Of a stretch of DNA of 64,000 nt, positions 47,176 to 59,829 are shown piece after piece. Under the pieces are notes generated by a model, which did not search any database, was not told the origin of the DNA, and saw only the letters and a list, made by a program, of their open reading frames with translations. Location: NCBI GenBank assembly GCA_963556195.1, contig OY744525.1:78217844-78281843 (forward strand), written 5' to 3'. The translations under genes and the position numbers were made by a program. The first letter of the stretch is position 1. Every line of letters begins with the position of its first letter. Origin of the DNA: Sepiola atlantica. Taxonomy: Eukaryota; Mollusca; Cephalopoda; Sepiida; Sepiolidae.

Positions 47176-48722
47176 CTAGCAAAAACTACCCACCCTTCGG
47201 GTGGCAATTACTGATGCTGTAGTCTTCTTTACAGAAACCAAAGAAGTAATTTTCATTTGACATTTTGGTAATTTAGAGGAAATTAATAAAAAATGATGAT
47301 TGTCGTAGGGTTATTTCATATATTCAAATATGGGAAAAATATACTGTGCACGAACATTGTGAAATAAATATGCAAATGAGAGGCTGAGAGGAAGATATCA
47401 GGATGATCGAACTACATACACTGACCCCCCCCCCCCCCGAGGGGTTAATGTCTGGGAGGATGATATCATGACAACAGAATAGATCGTACACTAACTCCCC
47501 ACACACACAAAACTGGTAATCTTGAGGAAATGATATCGTGAGGAACGCATGTATACTGTACGGCCTTCCCTTGTAGAGGAGGTAATGTCTGGGAGGAATG
47601 TATCATGACAGATGAAAATATACTACAAAGAATTAAATATACATAAACCGTTTTAATATCAATATAGTTAGAATAGATGGAAAAAACTTTCGTATTAATT
47701 TATTTAGATAACATTAAAAACCATGGCAAGTTTTATTGTCCACGTGAAATGCCTAAATGAAAATTGGCTGGAAAAATATAGTCGCCATCTTTATAAACAA
47801 AGATGAATATGCTGGCTAAGAAAAAACGATAACTTTCATAATTTTCTAGTTAAAAAAGACATGTTTATTATAAACTTGAGTTATCATTCTTCCTTAGCTA
47901 GTAACATGGTGAACGAACATATACTACACTGCCCCCCCCCCCCCCCCCGGATAATATCATAATGAAATAACACTACTTCCCTTCACCCAAAAAGGAGGAA
48001 GTCATTCTTGCGTGGACGGTTTTATGAGAACAGAACCTATACCCCCCCCCCCCCCCCCTAAAAGATATTTTAACTAAATAGAGTCTTATGGTTTTTTTTC
48101 ATTCAGGGAGGATTCCTCCCCTACACACCCTTAAAAACGGAGGAAGTAATTCCTGGGAGGACAGTCTTATGACAACAGAACTGATACTACACTACACTGC
48201 CCATTAAAAAATATTCCAATTTAATCATTTTTTTTTTTTTTAATTTAAAAATGCCTAGCCACAAAAAATATTTTTTATGGTTCCGTGGCTAAGATCAAAG
48301 TGTAGTATCTGTTCTCGACATCTCAGCGATATTTGACACTTTACTAAAGCCGGAAGTAAATTATCTCCCTTAAAAATGAAACTCTAAATAAGTTTTTAAA
48401 CGCTATCACTTTTTAAATAAAATCTCTTTATCTTATTTTATTTATAATAATAGTACTATCGATAAAACGATTGCATATGTAGAAGAAAATTTGACAATAC
48501 AAAGTATAAAGGTATATTACAGAATATTAATTTATTAAAAACTTAAAAATAAATAAATATTCAAATGAGCAAAATCGAGATTTGTTTGAGTGAATTGGAG
48601 ATGCCTATATATAGGGTATTTCAATATATTCTTATATCATTAGAATCAAATAATCCTAATGTGTTTTGATGTTAATATAGTTAGGATAGATGGAAAAAAA
48701 CTTTCGCATTTATTCATTTAGA
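47176..48722 (-). mobile_element. Helitron-like element 5
   Basis: The minus-strand 3' end is the clearest in the window: hairpin CCACCCGAAGGGTGG, then 9 bases, then CTAG|T (47176). The 5' end TCTAAATGAATAAATGCGAAAG lies at 48722; a second similar end at 47708 indicates an internal truncated copy. The middle (47390-48200) is built of degenerate repeats with GGGAGGAnnnTATCATGACAACAGAA and long C runs (47425, 47932, 48043). No coding frames. Confidence 0.6.
48286..48315 (+). pseudogene. U2 snRNA-derived fragment, sense
   Basis: TGGCTAAGATCAAAGTGTAG followed by TATCTGTTCT matches the U2 snRNA 5' region (positions about 17-46) with one inserted A. It ends where U2 continues with UAUCAGUUUAAU, which is absent. 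It lies inside Helitron-like element 5. Probably captured or retroposed. Confidence 0.6.
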
Positions 48723-49072
48723 TATAGGAAAAAAGCCTTTACGAAACATTGATTCACTCAACTTTAGTATAATAATAAGTACTTATAGAATAATATATTA
48801 TGTATATATATATTTGTTTCAGTTTTTGATGCACTAGTAGACCTTAGTCGTAGTATGAAAATATACTTATGGCAAGCAAGCAACAGAAATGTTTGTTTTG
48901 CTCCTTAAGTGCTCATTAGGCTAACTGTGATGATAGATATTTTACTATCTCTTTAATAAGCAAATGTTTACATTGACTAATACTCCCATTTATTAAATCT
49001 TTTTGCTTTGTTGCCTATTTTCACACACATACACACAGAAAAAAGGGAGATATCTGACAGTATGACATGTTA

Positions 49073-49262
49073 AATAAACTTTATTCAAGTCATATGATGT
49101 TTCGGAAAAATGTACATCTTCTTTAGATATGTAAAAGCCTAAAAATCGTTTGTATTAATTCTAATATATTTCTCCAAGTTAATAACATTTTTTAGGCTTT
49201 TACATAGCTAAAGAATGTATATATTTCATTGAAATGCTATATGAATTGAATAAAGTCTATTT
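49073..49262. repeat. Fold-back repeat with ~73-bp arms
   Basis: AATAAACTTTATTCAAGTCA...AAAAGCCTAAAAA (49073-49145) is repeated as reverse complement at 49189-49262, with more divergence around the TTTCGG segment. It resembles termini of retroelements with CTTTAG...GATGTTTCGG-type ends. Confidence 0.7.
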
Positions 49263-49671
49263 CAGATAGAAATTTTTTCCCAATCATTATTCATATCATA
49301 TTAGTGAAATTATCTGTCTAAGTCATGTTTCTCAAACTTTCTAAACTTTAAATCAAAGTTATGAAATTCCTCCAGTTATCAAACGGTGGTGGGTGAGGGT
49401 GGAGGTAAAATCTCCAGATTGATGAACAGATGCTCAGTGAATGGATTGGAAAATGATGAGACACTTAATAATCTAAGCTAAAAACCACAAATCGAAAAGT
49501 GTTAATAGTTTAAAACCCTGTTAATGATAATCAGGTTTCAACTTTTGTAACCCGCAATGTAAATCAAGATGGATGTCAGTTTTTTAATGCTTCTTGGATA
49601 GGCAAACATATTTCAGCCTCTATCGTTGTGCTTTCTTGAATAGGTGAGTGGAATAGGAAATTGGATTTGTT

Positions 49672-49893
49672 TTAAATACAAAGGACAAATCTGAGAAGAT
49701 CATTGGGATGAAGACATTCTCCATTAGAAGCTTCTGGGCCATGAAACATAATTTGTTTTATTAGTAGTCTGATGCCATCCCATAACCAAAAAATGTCAAA
49801 GTTGCGAAGGAGTATGATGGGATCACAAACTTTCAAGAATAAATTGTGAGGGGAGCAGCTTGGAGACAAGTTGGCAATATGATCTTTGTCCAA
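49672..49893 (-). pseudogene. Helitron helicase (Pif1-like) fragment
   Basis: The minus-strand frame contains LKVCDPIILLRNFDIFWLWDG then IRLLIKQIM, closely resembling the Pif1-type helicase C-terminal signature of Helitrons (LKVGxPIxLLRNLxxxxLCNGTRL). The Cys-Asn-Gly-Thr part has changed to WDGI, and the frame stops on both sides. Sequence up to about 50600 on the same strand is slightly GC-richer and may be further decayed coding DNA. It is the only autonomous-Helitron coding trace in the window. Confidence 0.65.
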
Positions 49894-50767
49894 AGTTATG
49901 TCAGTGGATTGTAACTTTTTTTTTTGTACAAGGTAGCATGTGCAGTAATGTTGTTATTTCTCTAAATGTATCATTTCTTTTGTGCTTGGATGATCCTGAC
50001 GCAGTGTTTCTGATATAGACACTGGAGAATACTTTTGCAATATAATCTTTCTCTATGTTGACAAACTGTTTCAAGAGCAAAGAAATCTGGTTAGAATTGT
50101 CTGTGACGATGTTTCTATTGTCTATATATAACAGCTACCTTGCAAACACCTTTATAGAATGGTCTCCATACAGATGCACTCTCATAATTTTGGTCAGCTA
50201 TAATTTTGTAATGCCAGATCAAAAGATGCGAATGCTTAAGGCATGCTATAGTGCTTCTCATGGTAATAACGCACTGTTGTAGATGCTCTTTGGAATTTAA
50301 CATCCATCAGCAGATATACAAGTATAAAAATAGATTTCAGCAGTTGTCTTCTGTTTTTGCAGAGAGTAAAGTAAGTCTTCATACAGGCTGTCCTTGTATA
50401 TATGTTTCATATATAATTTGTGACTATAACCAGGACGATGGCAAATAGTTGTCATAACTATTTGAGCATCTGTGACACTGTGATAATATTGATGGATCAT
50501 GTTTCCTCTAATGTGGGAGTACCTGTTTTGCTTTTCTTTCTTAGTGATCTATGAAATACATTTGCACAAGATGCAGTGATTCACCCAACAGTTTACAGAA
50601 CCTTCCTATCTGGTGGCCCTTGAACACAATGTTGCAAAAAAGCTGTAACCAGTGAAATCACTTTTGACATCAAATAATGTAATTATAAAGGCTGAGTTGT
50701 ATTTTCAAATTAATTTTATCAAATGTTTGCCCTAATCTGTAGCATGCTGAATGGTTTCCGTAAGAAT

Positions 50768-53186
50768 ACACATGAAAAAATTGAAATTGCTTAAAATATC
50801 TCAATAATGGCATATATAGAAAGAGCTTGATGATCTAAGAAAGAATCTTTTTAAATTTTTTAAATCTAACTAAAAATGAGGAAGTTATGACTATTTTTGT
50901 GCCTCGCACGATTGGATATTTTCCCCTCTTTAAGACCATATGCGTTTCGTTAACATTTTTACACTAATTTTTCAGTAAAAATGTTATATCTTTGTTAAAA
51001 CACAAGATTAAGCAATGAAATTTACCATATAAGTGTATTTTTGTACAAGAAATCAGAATATGGCACTGAACATCTCCAGAAATGAATGGTTTCTAAGTAA
51101 TCTGCAGTAAATGCACATAAATATGCTGCAATACCTTCAAAAATACCATGTACACATTACAAAAAAGAAGTTAGAGAACTACAAGTTGAATTGTAATACA
51201 TTTTATGTACAAGAAACTAAAATCTAATACTAGGCCTGTTTAAAAATTAATATATTGCAAGTTTTCTTTGGCATTATTGTAGATTAACACCTTCCGCTAA
51301 ATCACCCCCTTGCCTCCCCAGAATATGAGATTCTACTTTTTTTTAGGCAATTACATGTGAACACCCTGAAAAACTTGGTAGAAAGAAAGAAACAAACAAA
51401 AACAATTATTTTAGAATTTAGAGTGGGGATTAGTTTCACATATAAATTCAATGTAAAATAATCCCCCATTTCAGGGCCATTCTAGCATTTTAGGGCATTA
51501 ATCATTTTTTCTATGGGAGATAAATCCTGCGCGTTTTTCTTTTGTTTTGGGTGGGGGTCTCCTTTTTTCTTTAGACGATTATGTGTAGTCTTAAGAGAGT
51601 CTTTGTGGGAGGAGGGGTGGCTTACCACTTGGACTTGGGGGTAGTGGTAGGGCTAGGGGCAATTAAGTGTGAACACCCTGAAAACTTAGCAGAAAGAAAA
51701 AAAAACAATTATTTTAGAAGTTAGAGTGGGGGATTAATGTCACATAAATTTGATGTAAAATAATTCATCATTTCCGGACCGTTCTAGCATTTAGAGCACT
51801 TAATCAATTTTTTTTCCATGGAAATAATCCTGTGCATTTTTCTTTATGGGCGTCTGCTTTTTTTTTTTTTTTTTAGACGATTATGTGTGGTTTTAATGTT
51901 TTTTTTGTAGGATTGGGGGCTTGCCACTCGGACATAGAGTTAGTGACAATGTTAAGGAAGAGGTTTTGTTTTAGATGGAGGTTGCCATTTGGACTTAGTG
52001 TTAGGGTTAAGGGAGTTTTTTAGTGGGTGACTTGCCAATCAAAGTTAAGGTTAATGGTACAACATGTTCAAGAGAAGGCATTTTTAGGAGGTGGGCTTGT
52101 CACTCGAACCTAGAGTTAGTGGTAGAGTAATTATTTATTTTATATCAAGTTTTCAGCTTGAAAAAATATTTTTTAAATAACACTAAAAGACAAGAATAGC
52201 CGGGAAATGGGAGATCATTTTACATTAAATTTATATGCGAAACTGATCTCCCCCCCACTATAAATTCTAAATTCTTTTTTCCGCCAAGACTTTTAGGGTG
52301 TTCACATGTAATCGCCTAAAAAAGTAGAATCTTATTTTTTTTTTTAATTGACGACTAGAAAGCCATTACTACTAGAAGTTGAGTGAAAACCAGTATTTCT
52401 TGAACTATTTTTTATAAAAGAACCACAAACAGCATTAACTTTTTTAAGCACAAAAAGTATGTCGATCTTTTTTTTTTCTCAAAAGAAGTTCGTAAACGAA
52501 TTTTACAAAGCTTTATAAGCTTTACAAAGTTAATTCATAGTTAGCTGCTGCTGATTGATTGTTATATCAGCAATACTAGCAGCAATTGTTGATTTTCGCT
52601 CAAAAAGGGACAATATTTTTTCGGATAAGGTAATTTAAAATTACTACTACCGAAAGACAAAACAACATACAATTATAATTTTAATGCATAAAAAAGATAA
52701 AAGATTGATTTATTTACTAGTAGGAGTACGAAAAATAGTTTTTAAAAAATGTTCGATATACGTCATGTTGAAGGTTTATTTAAAAATAGATTACAAAAAA
52801 AATAATGGATAAATTAATTTCGTACCCCGACAATAATTGAAATTGATATTTTTCCTGATTGTTTTCCAAATTTCATGACGAAATTCCCCAAAGGCGAATG
52901 GTACGATATCTTTAAAAGAGGGGGGGGGGGGGTAAAAAAAACAAAAAAACTGACGTAAATGGCCAAAAATTACGTTAACATTTTTAAGACTTTATTTTTT
53001 GAAAACTTTAAATTATATATTGTAGATTATTATTTATTAATGCATGTGAAAGGATATTCATTTACGAACAAAATGGTGGTATTCTGACGACTTAAAGTGC
53101 TTTGGTTATTAAAATATGACTATTTTAGTAGAACTACCTTGAAATCCGTGATTATCCAAACTGTTTTATGGTTGATGGGTATTGCT
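50768..53186. repeat. 2.4-kb repeat family, copy 2 (inverted)
   Basis: Reverse complement of 10012-12352. Units of about 300 bp repeat inside, for example AATTTAGAGTGGGG near 51417 and again near 51720. A 12-base G run lies at about 52920. The right edge is the insertion site of an LTR retrotransposon 10 bases later. Confidence 0.7.
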
Positions 53187-53196
53187 AGTTTCAGAC

Positions 53197-53330
53197 TGTG
53201 GTGATACTGACTAATTGATATGCATAATTAGCATAAGTAGAAATAGATTACTACATAAGTCTCTCCTTAAGTATAGCTAGCAGTGAAAGTACACTAGCAA
53301 TTGACTAGGTAAGTCTACAACTTCACAACA
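53197..53330 (+). repeat. 5' LTR
   Basis: TGTGGTGATACTG...CTTCACAACA. It differs from the 3' LTR at about seven positions by eye, so the insertion is not recent. An ATGGTGTCGCTGA segment follows immediately as the possible primer-binding site; the tRNA was not identified. Confidence 0.85.
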
Positions 53331-53358
53331 ATGGTGTCGCTGATAGGATCCCAACTTT

Positions 53359-53573
53359 ATGGACACATGGATAAAATGCTTCGTTGCGAGTGCAAGGACT
53401 AAAAAGTTAAAAGACAACAAGGAAATGGGAGGAAAAAATGAAATAACAGATTTATTTTTGGCTACAGCTGGATGCAAGCCCATGATGAAAGTCTCAACCA
53501 CGGTGTATCCCATGAACCTAGAAGACATGCCTTTCGGAAGGTTCCTTAGAGTTAAAAGACAAACTCAGGGTAA
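53359..53573 (+). pseudogene. Gag-like fragment of the LTR element
   Basis: The frame MDTWIKCFVASARTKK, then NEITDLFLATAG and YPMNLEDMPF, fits the N-terminal part of gag proteins in Ty3/gypsy elements. It is cut off by the mariner insertion at 53574 and does not resume recognisably after it. Confidence 0.45.
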
Positions 53574-53575
53574 TA

Positions 53576-54875
53576 CGAAGGGCGTTCAATAAGTAATGTC
53601 CCTGACCCATTTCCCATAGCAGTAGAATAATGAAACTTGGCACAGTTATTAGTCTTTCTTTACATAGGAACCACCCAGAGTTATGCATTTCTCCCATCGT
53701 TTGATGCAGCTCTGGACACTGTTTTTGTAGAACACCCCAGATTGGTTCTCCAACCACGTTGTAACTTCAGAAATCAAGGCTGCATCATCTGGGAAACGCT
53801 TTACTTTCAAAAACAACTTCATGGATGGGAAGAGATGAAAGTCAGAGAGTGCAAAATCAGGAGAGTAAGGGGGATGGGGCAGGATTTCATAGCCACACGC
53901 TCGTGCTTCTGATCTGGCGACATGCGAGTTGTGGACCGGAGTGTTGTCCTGCAGTAGGAGGATATGTTTGCTGATCTTGCCCCGCCTCTTGATTTTGATA
54001 GCTTCTCTTAATTTCATCAAAAGTGAAGCGTAATATGCTCCTGTAATTGTGGTACCCTTTGCGAGGAAATCTGTCATCACTACTCCATCCTGGTCCCAGA
54101 AGACTGTGAGCATGACCTTGCCAGTGGAGGGCTGCATCCTTGCTTTTTTGGAGGTGGTGAATCCAAGTGCTTCCACTGCATTGACTGAGCTTTGGTCTCT
54201 GGATCATAGTGATGGACGCAAGTTTCATCCTGTGTAATCAGTCTTTTGAAAAACTTTGACTCATCTTCTTGGCACATCTCCAAATTCATCCGCGAGCACT
54301 CGATGCGTTCTTGCTTCTGGAAAGATGTGAGCAACCTGGGAATCCATCTGGCAGACACCTTATGCATATGCAAATGGTCATGAATGATAGTTTACACAGA
54401 CCCTGTACTAATCTAGACCTCTTGGGCTATTTGGTGAATAGTAATGCATTGATCTTCCAATCCAAAATAGCAGCCTCAACTTGACGGACAGATGCCTCAT
54501 CAATGGCAGAAAAGGGACAATCAGGTCTGGGAGCTGTTTCCACAGACTTCCGGCCATGTTTGAATTCACGATGCCAGCATTTTACAAGGTCATATGATGG
54601 GGCATCATCACCATAAGTTTCTTTCATTTCATCAAAAGTCTCCTTTGGTGTGCGTCCTTTCAAATACAAAAACCAGATCACTGCACGACACTCAACTGGC
54701 TCCATTTCACACCTGACTCAGTTCAAACACCTGTAAATCAGAAACCACAATTAGTTCAGAGCTGTTTTTTTGCAACATAACCTATACAGATATAAATCAT
54801 TACACATACAAAATTTCATCCAGATCAGACAACTGGAAGTGGGTCAGGGGCATTACTTATTGTGAATGCCGCTCG
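53576..54875 (-). mobile_element. Mariner element, 1.3 kb, nested in LTR element
   Basis: Terminal inverted repeats of about 43 bp (CGAAGGGCGTTCA-ATAAGT at the left; on the other strand CGAGCGGCATTCACAATAAGT at the right) share AATAAGTAATG and CCCTGACCCA words. A TA dinucleotide flanks each end (53574-53575 and 54876-54877), as expected for mariner. Length is canonical. Confidence 0.9.
53649..54705 (-). pseudogene. Mariner transposase, frame-broken
   Basis: Starts MEPVECRAVIWFLYLKGRTP (first helix-turn-helix) with a second DNA-binding part near EASVRQVE. The catalytic regions follow: TQDET, then LLLQDNTPVHNS, then LPHPPYSPDFALSDFHLF, i.e. a D,D34D-type triad still readable. The C-terminus is CIKRWEKCITLGGSYVKK. 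The three parts lie in different frames (54705-54427, 54373-54080, 54176-53649), with two frameshifts and at least one stop. About 352 codons in all, close to the family norm of ~345. Confidence 0.85.
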
Positions 54876-54877
54876 TA

Positions 54878-57489
54878 CCTATAATCGTCACAAATTGTAA
54901 AAAGAACCACGGACTCCTGGGAAACGATGTGCTTAAAATAAATTCTTCCAAACTAATTAATGAGATAAAAATGAAAAAAAAAAAAAAACGGAAAATGAAA
55001 AAACTACAAAGCTAGTTTAAAATTAAAAGAAAATGTTAACCCTTCTTTTTATGAAGCACGAAAATTACCAGTACATTTGTTGCCATTAGTAGTAGCAAAA
55101 CTACGAAAAATTAATTGAACAGTACCTTATTGAATATGTTTCACCTGGGGGTAGCAAGTGGACATCACCCATTGTAGTTTTGAGAAAGTCAGACGGAGAC
55201 ATATGTATATGTGGAGATTATAAAATAGGCGTAAATCACAAAGTTTGCTCGGGTTTGTATCCTATATCTAATGTGGAGGTTGCATTACATGTGCTGGCAG
55301 GGATGAGCGTTTTTACAAAAATAGATTTGAAAACGGCATACCACTAAATTCCAATAGATGATAATTTCAAAGAAATAACAACGATAAATATGCCAATAAG
55401 GTTGTTAAAATGGAAAAGAATGCCATATGGAATAAAAACAGCAAGCACCATATTTCAAAAGGCCATCAAACAGGTTTTAGGAGAAGATATAAAAAATACC
55501 AAGACGATATTTGCATAGGATCAAATAATGAAATTGAATTAAAAAAGAAAATCGATATCATCATGAACAAATTAAGAAATGTGGGAATGACTATAAATGA
55601 AAAAAAATGTGTAAACAATAGTAGTAATATATAATTTTTAGGGTATTCCATTTCAAAAGAAGGTATATCACCAAATCAAGCTTTAATAGAAAAAATATTA
55701 AAAATATTTATACCCACAAACAAAAAAGAACTTGAATCTTTTTGGGGATTTACTAAAACAGACCTGACTGAACCGTTTGCAAATTTAAGAAAAAAGAATG
55801 TTGAATTTATTTGGTCAGAAAAACAACAAAAAGCTCTTTAAGAAATTGAAATTAGTTATGGCAAAGAAACCAGTTGTAAAAATTTTTTATCCCAAAAAGG
55901 ACATTACGTTAACCACAGATGCAAGTGAACATTCCATATCTGGAATATTATCATAAGAAGGACATTCAATAATGTATTTATCAAGAAGACTAACGAACTC
56001 TGAATTTAATTATTCAAATATAAAGAAGCATTGGTCATTGTATGGTGCACCACCAGGGCTAGACAATTTCTAATTGGAAAATGATTTCCCTTGAAAAGTG
56101 ATCATAGACCATTGGAATTTATATTCAATCCAAGAAAAGAATTACCCAAAGTTACAACATCGAGAATATTAAGGTGGGCAATAGAGTTAATGGCATTTGA
56201 CTTTGATATAGAATATGTGAAAGAAAATTAAATTCCACACGTAGATGCACTATCAAGGTTGCGATTTTGCAAGGAGTTAAAAGATAAAACAGAAGAATTT
56301 GAAGATACATTTTTACATTGGGTAGAGACTGATGTTTTATCTTTAGATAGAATGGTTATGGAAACTAGACATGATCCAGTACTAAGTAGGATAACATCGA
56401 GAATAAGAAAAAAATATATGGGGAAATTGTTCCAAGGGAGAGAGACCTTACAAAGAAATAAGGCATAAATTAACAATAGAAAATGGAGTGATTTGTAATG
56501 GAGATCTTGTAATTCCCCCAGAAACACAAAGAAATTTGGTGATAAAAAGTGTACATGATGATATACACTGTGGAATAGCAACCACACAAGAAAGAATAAA
56601 ACTAGAAGCATGGTGGCTGGGATATTCACGAGATATCGAAGAATATATAAAAAGATGCAGAAAATGTAGAGAATTAATAAATTTGACACACAATACTTTA
56701 CATTCATGGCCCAGAGAAGTAGAGCCATGGAGTCGTGTGCATATGGATCATGCGTACATTTCTGGAGTGGGACTCTTATTAATATTAGTAAACCCTTTTT
56801 CAGCCTGGCCTGAAGTAGTCCGTGTGCTGGACAAGAAAAGTCCTACCATAAAACAGATTCTAAGGGTCATATTCTCTAGGATGGGTATCCCAAAAACCCT
56901 GGTATCTGACAATGCTCCAGAGTTTTGTGATGAAGGTCTTAATTTATAGTTGGAAAAAATAGGATGTAAATCGTATAAGACACTGTCATATCACCCTCAA
57001 TCGAATGGGTTGGTGGAAAGAATGGTGCAGACCGTAAAAATGGGACTAAAAGTATGTTCTCAGCAAAAAGAAAAAATAGAAGTTTTTCTACCAAGGTTGC
57101 TGTTAAGCTATCGAATAATACCACATGCGGGAAGATTAGAAAGCTCATCAGCTTTAATGGGAAGACAAATTCGAGCTCTGTTAACTATGTCGTATTCTAC
57201 AAATAAAAAAATCTGGTACATAAAGAACAAAGAATCAAATCCAGAAAGCACAGAATTTATCGTGCAAAAAGACCACAATTCAGCTATAATAAATAGAGAA
57301 AACGGAAACAGTGTGTTGGCCCATGCAGACCAAATAAGGCCCCAGGGTGAATACGAAGAGCAAAATGAACGAATCGCTACAACTCCTTCTGTTATCGAGT
57401 TATTAGAACAACTTGTACAGAATGAAACATCAGAAGATGAAACAATGCAAGATCAAGCAGGTCAAAATGAGGATTCGAAATCGGATTAA
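54878..57489 (+). pseudogene. Pol remnant (protease-RT-RNaseH-integrase)
   Basis: In order: HGLLGNDVL (end of the retroviral-type protease); reverse transcriptase with SKWTSPIVVLRKSDGD, KIDLKTAYH, MPYGIKTA and the active-site box YQDD (55497-55508); RNase H with TTDAS and SDHRPLEF, ending HVDALSRL; then integrase with an H-x3-H...C-x2-C zinc motif (about 56550-56680) and a DDE core (HMDH, VSDNAPEF, NGLVERM). The region after 57150 is an acidic C-terminal tail. Stops and shifts interrupt the RT, the RNase H and the integrase (TAG at 56947). Confidence 0.82.
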
Positions 57490-57659
57490 AGTATGAAAGG
57501 GGACGACCCTGGTTACAGTTTACGGCGAGATAGGTCGAGATCTCCCAGAAAAAGAAATAAGGGAGAGAGAGAAGAGCAAAGTAATATCGAAAAATGAAAC
57601 AATCATTAGAAGAAGTGCAAGATGCACTAGAGGCATAAAGCCTATACGTTTCAGTGAGA

Positions 57660-57793
57660 TGTGGTGATACTGGCTAATTGATATGCATAATTAGCATAAG
57701 TAGAAATAGATTACTATATAAGTCTCTCCTTAAGTATAGTTAGCAGTAAAAGTACAGTAGCAACTGACTAGGTAAGTTTACAACTTCACAACA
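57660..57793 (+). repeat. 3' LTR
   Basis: Same length and ends as the 5' LTR, followed by the second copy of the CAGAC duplication. Confidence 0.85.
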
Positions 57794-58203
57794 CAGACTG
57801 ACAACCTACAACTTTTTCTGACAGCAACATCTGCATATTTTTCTTTAATGTGGGGATTTATAACACTGTCTATTATAGATAAATCCTTGCTCTATCAATT
57901 GTAATTAGATTTGTGAACTTAAAAAAAAAGGTTTAATACATTTACCATGTTAAGCTTGACAAGTTTTTATCTCCTAGTATGTATTTTGTGTTTAGGTAAT
58001 TTTTAATTTTATTTCTGCAGTGTACATGTATGTGCACTATTTATTTTAGTTTAAATGTGTAGGGAGTTCTCATTTTTCAACTAAGACCATGTCCTTTTGA
58101 AAGTCAGTGCATGCAATATTGTTAAATGTAATGTACAAGAAATTGATAAGTTTGTTTTTATCTATATCAATGGCTTCTTATTTTCTTTATATTAAACTTT
58201 CAG

Positions 58204-58328
58204 ATCAGAATACACATTTTCCAGTACACCAATCTGCAACCAAAGCAGAAAAGACTGTCAGCAACACTAGTGATATAAAAGTTGTTGATAAGGACTTCTT
58301 TTGGTATGATGGAGATATAAAAACGTAA
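58204..58328 (+). CDS. Divergent protocadherin last exon (orphan or alternative)
   Basis: Acceptor AAACTTTCAG precedes a 125-nt phase-1 exon (G|AT) encoding DQNTHFPVHQSATKAEKTV, then SNTSDIKVVDKDFFWYDGDIKT and TAA. The middle aligns with the A-C last exons: TVSNTSDIKVVDKDFF against TVNYPSDTTIVARGFY. In DNA, GTCA.C.AC..AGTGATA.AA...TTGT matches from 58257, and the TACAC...CCAGTA...CAATC words near the exon start also match. Relative to those exons it lacks 12 codons in frame and the final proline motif. No other exon of the gene is found nearby. An AATAAA at 58556 is a possible poly(A) signal. Confidence 0.55.
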
Positions 58329-59522
58329 TTGGTCAAATAAGATCATGTGATAGAAAAGATTTTCAAATAGATAGTCAGTTAAGTTAAGGCAATTGGAGAG
58401 AGACATAAAACAATTATCTGGCCATCTGGATAAGGAAATTATAATTTAAAATCTTAGGAATGTATGATGCAATCAAACCAGCTGGTGACTGCTTGTAGAA
58501 TTAACAAATTCATATTTTTAATTTTCTATGTCGTTTGTGATCATCAATTCATCCCCAATAAATATTCTAGCTAATGAAGAAGATATAATATGGCAGCCAT
58601 GATACAGTCCAAAATAAAGCAACAAGATGCATCACAAAACGAATATTCAACTCTACAAACTAAACATATTAGACATTATTAAATAGAAAAACAAAATATT
58701 CAAATAGTAAAAAGTTTATTAAACTAAGCATTACAAAATAGAATAGAAAAAATACTGGCATTTTAAATACTCCAACTGCAGACGATCAACTTTTTGTAGT
58801 ATGCCAAGGTAAATAAGTCAATCTGTTCTGTATAGAATTAGTATATTTGATCTTATAGCTTCCAGCCACTCTAAATTTCAGTTCCTTTTAGAATAGGGCA
58901 ATCGACTAATCCCCCCGCCCCTGTTTGTTTGTGGTAATAATAATTACTACAAAGTTTCGATTTAACTTTATTTGGTTATGATAGAAATATTGACCTTGTT
59001 TAACAGGTTTTACTTTTCATAGCATTCTGAAAAACAATCTTACATACCATATTTTCACTTTACATATCTCCTCATCAAACTTTAAGAATCTGTATACTTT
59101 TGTGTTATTTACCTTTAAAATCTTATGAAAATCATTATGAAGAATAGAGGGGGGATACTTCTTTAGGGATTCCCTTTAAAAGTGAAAGAGACTGCTTATT
59201 TACTTTTATGGCATCAAAATATACTGCTATAGCAAAAAATGTGAAAATAGAGCTTACACAAAGTTATCAACATAGAAAAGTGTTAAAAAGATAAGAATTT
59301 TCTAAAAATTTTAGAATACCATTAATTTTGTCATTTAATATGGTTTAAATCTTATCAAAATCCAATGTAAAAACATTTCAGTGGGAGGAGAAAGGTTTTA
59401 TACTCCATTGAAGATCCCTTTATATAACAAAAAATCTGACCACTTTATGGCAATCTGCATAGGAAAAGGATAATTTCTACTATATTTCAAATTTGTAGGT
59501 CTAATAGCTTACATGTAGTTAA

Positions 59523-59570
59523 CAGACAGACAGACAGACAGACAGAAAGACAGACAGACAGACAGACAGA
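59523..59570. repeat. (GACA)n microsatellite
   Basis: About twelve units of CAGA/GACA with one interruption (GAAA). Confidence 0.95.
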
Positions 59571-59829
59571 CCCATGTTATGACAGTTTAAGTACATTTTA
59601 AAATAATTTATGTAAATTTCATATCTTAATTGCCATAATTTTGATAAAAAGGAACAAAATAAAAGATGTGACCATTGAAAGAATCAAATAGATAAATATA
59701 TACTGGGTAATTTAGTGTCTATATTCGGTATATTCTTTCTTTGTATGTGTCTATATTTATAAGTGTATTTGTAAATATCTGTGTATATAATAATAGTATC
59801 AATGTTGAAAACTCATCTTATAGCTTGTA

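Larger units (their letters stand above)
53197..57793 (+). mobile_element. Ty3/gypsy-type LTR retrotransposon, broken
   Basis: Two ~134-bp LTRs, both TG...CA, are flanked by a perfect 5-bp target duplication CAGAC (53192-53196 and 57794-57798). The interior carries a gag-like fragment, then protease, reverse transcriptase, RNase H and integrase remains on the + strand. With the nested 1.3-kb mariner removed, the element is about 3.3 kb, shorter than complete Ty3/gypsy elements, with most of gag missing. Stops and frameshifts make it inactive. Confidence 0.85.

Noticed and set aside
48286..48315. Functional U2 snRNA gene
   Set aside because: Only about 30 of ~190 nucleotides are present, without the 5' end, Sm site or 3' stem-loops.
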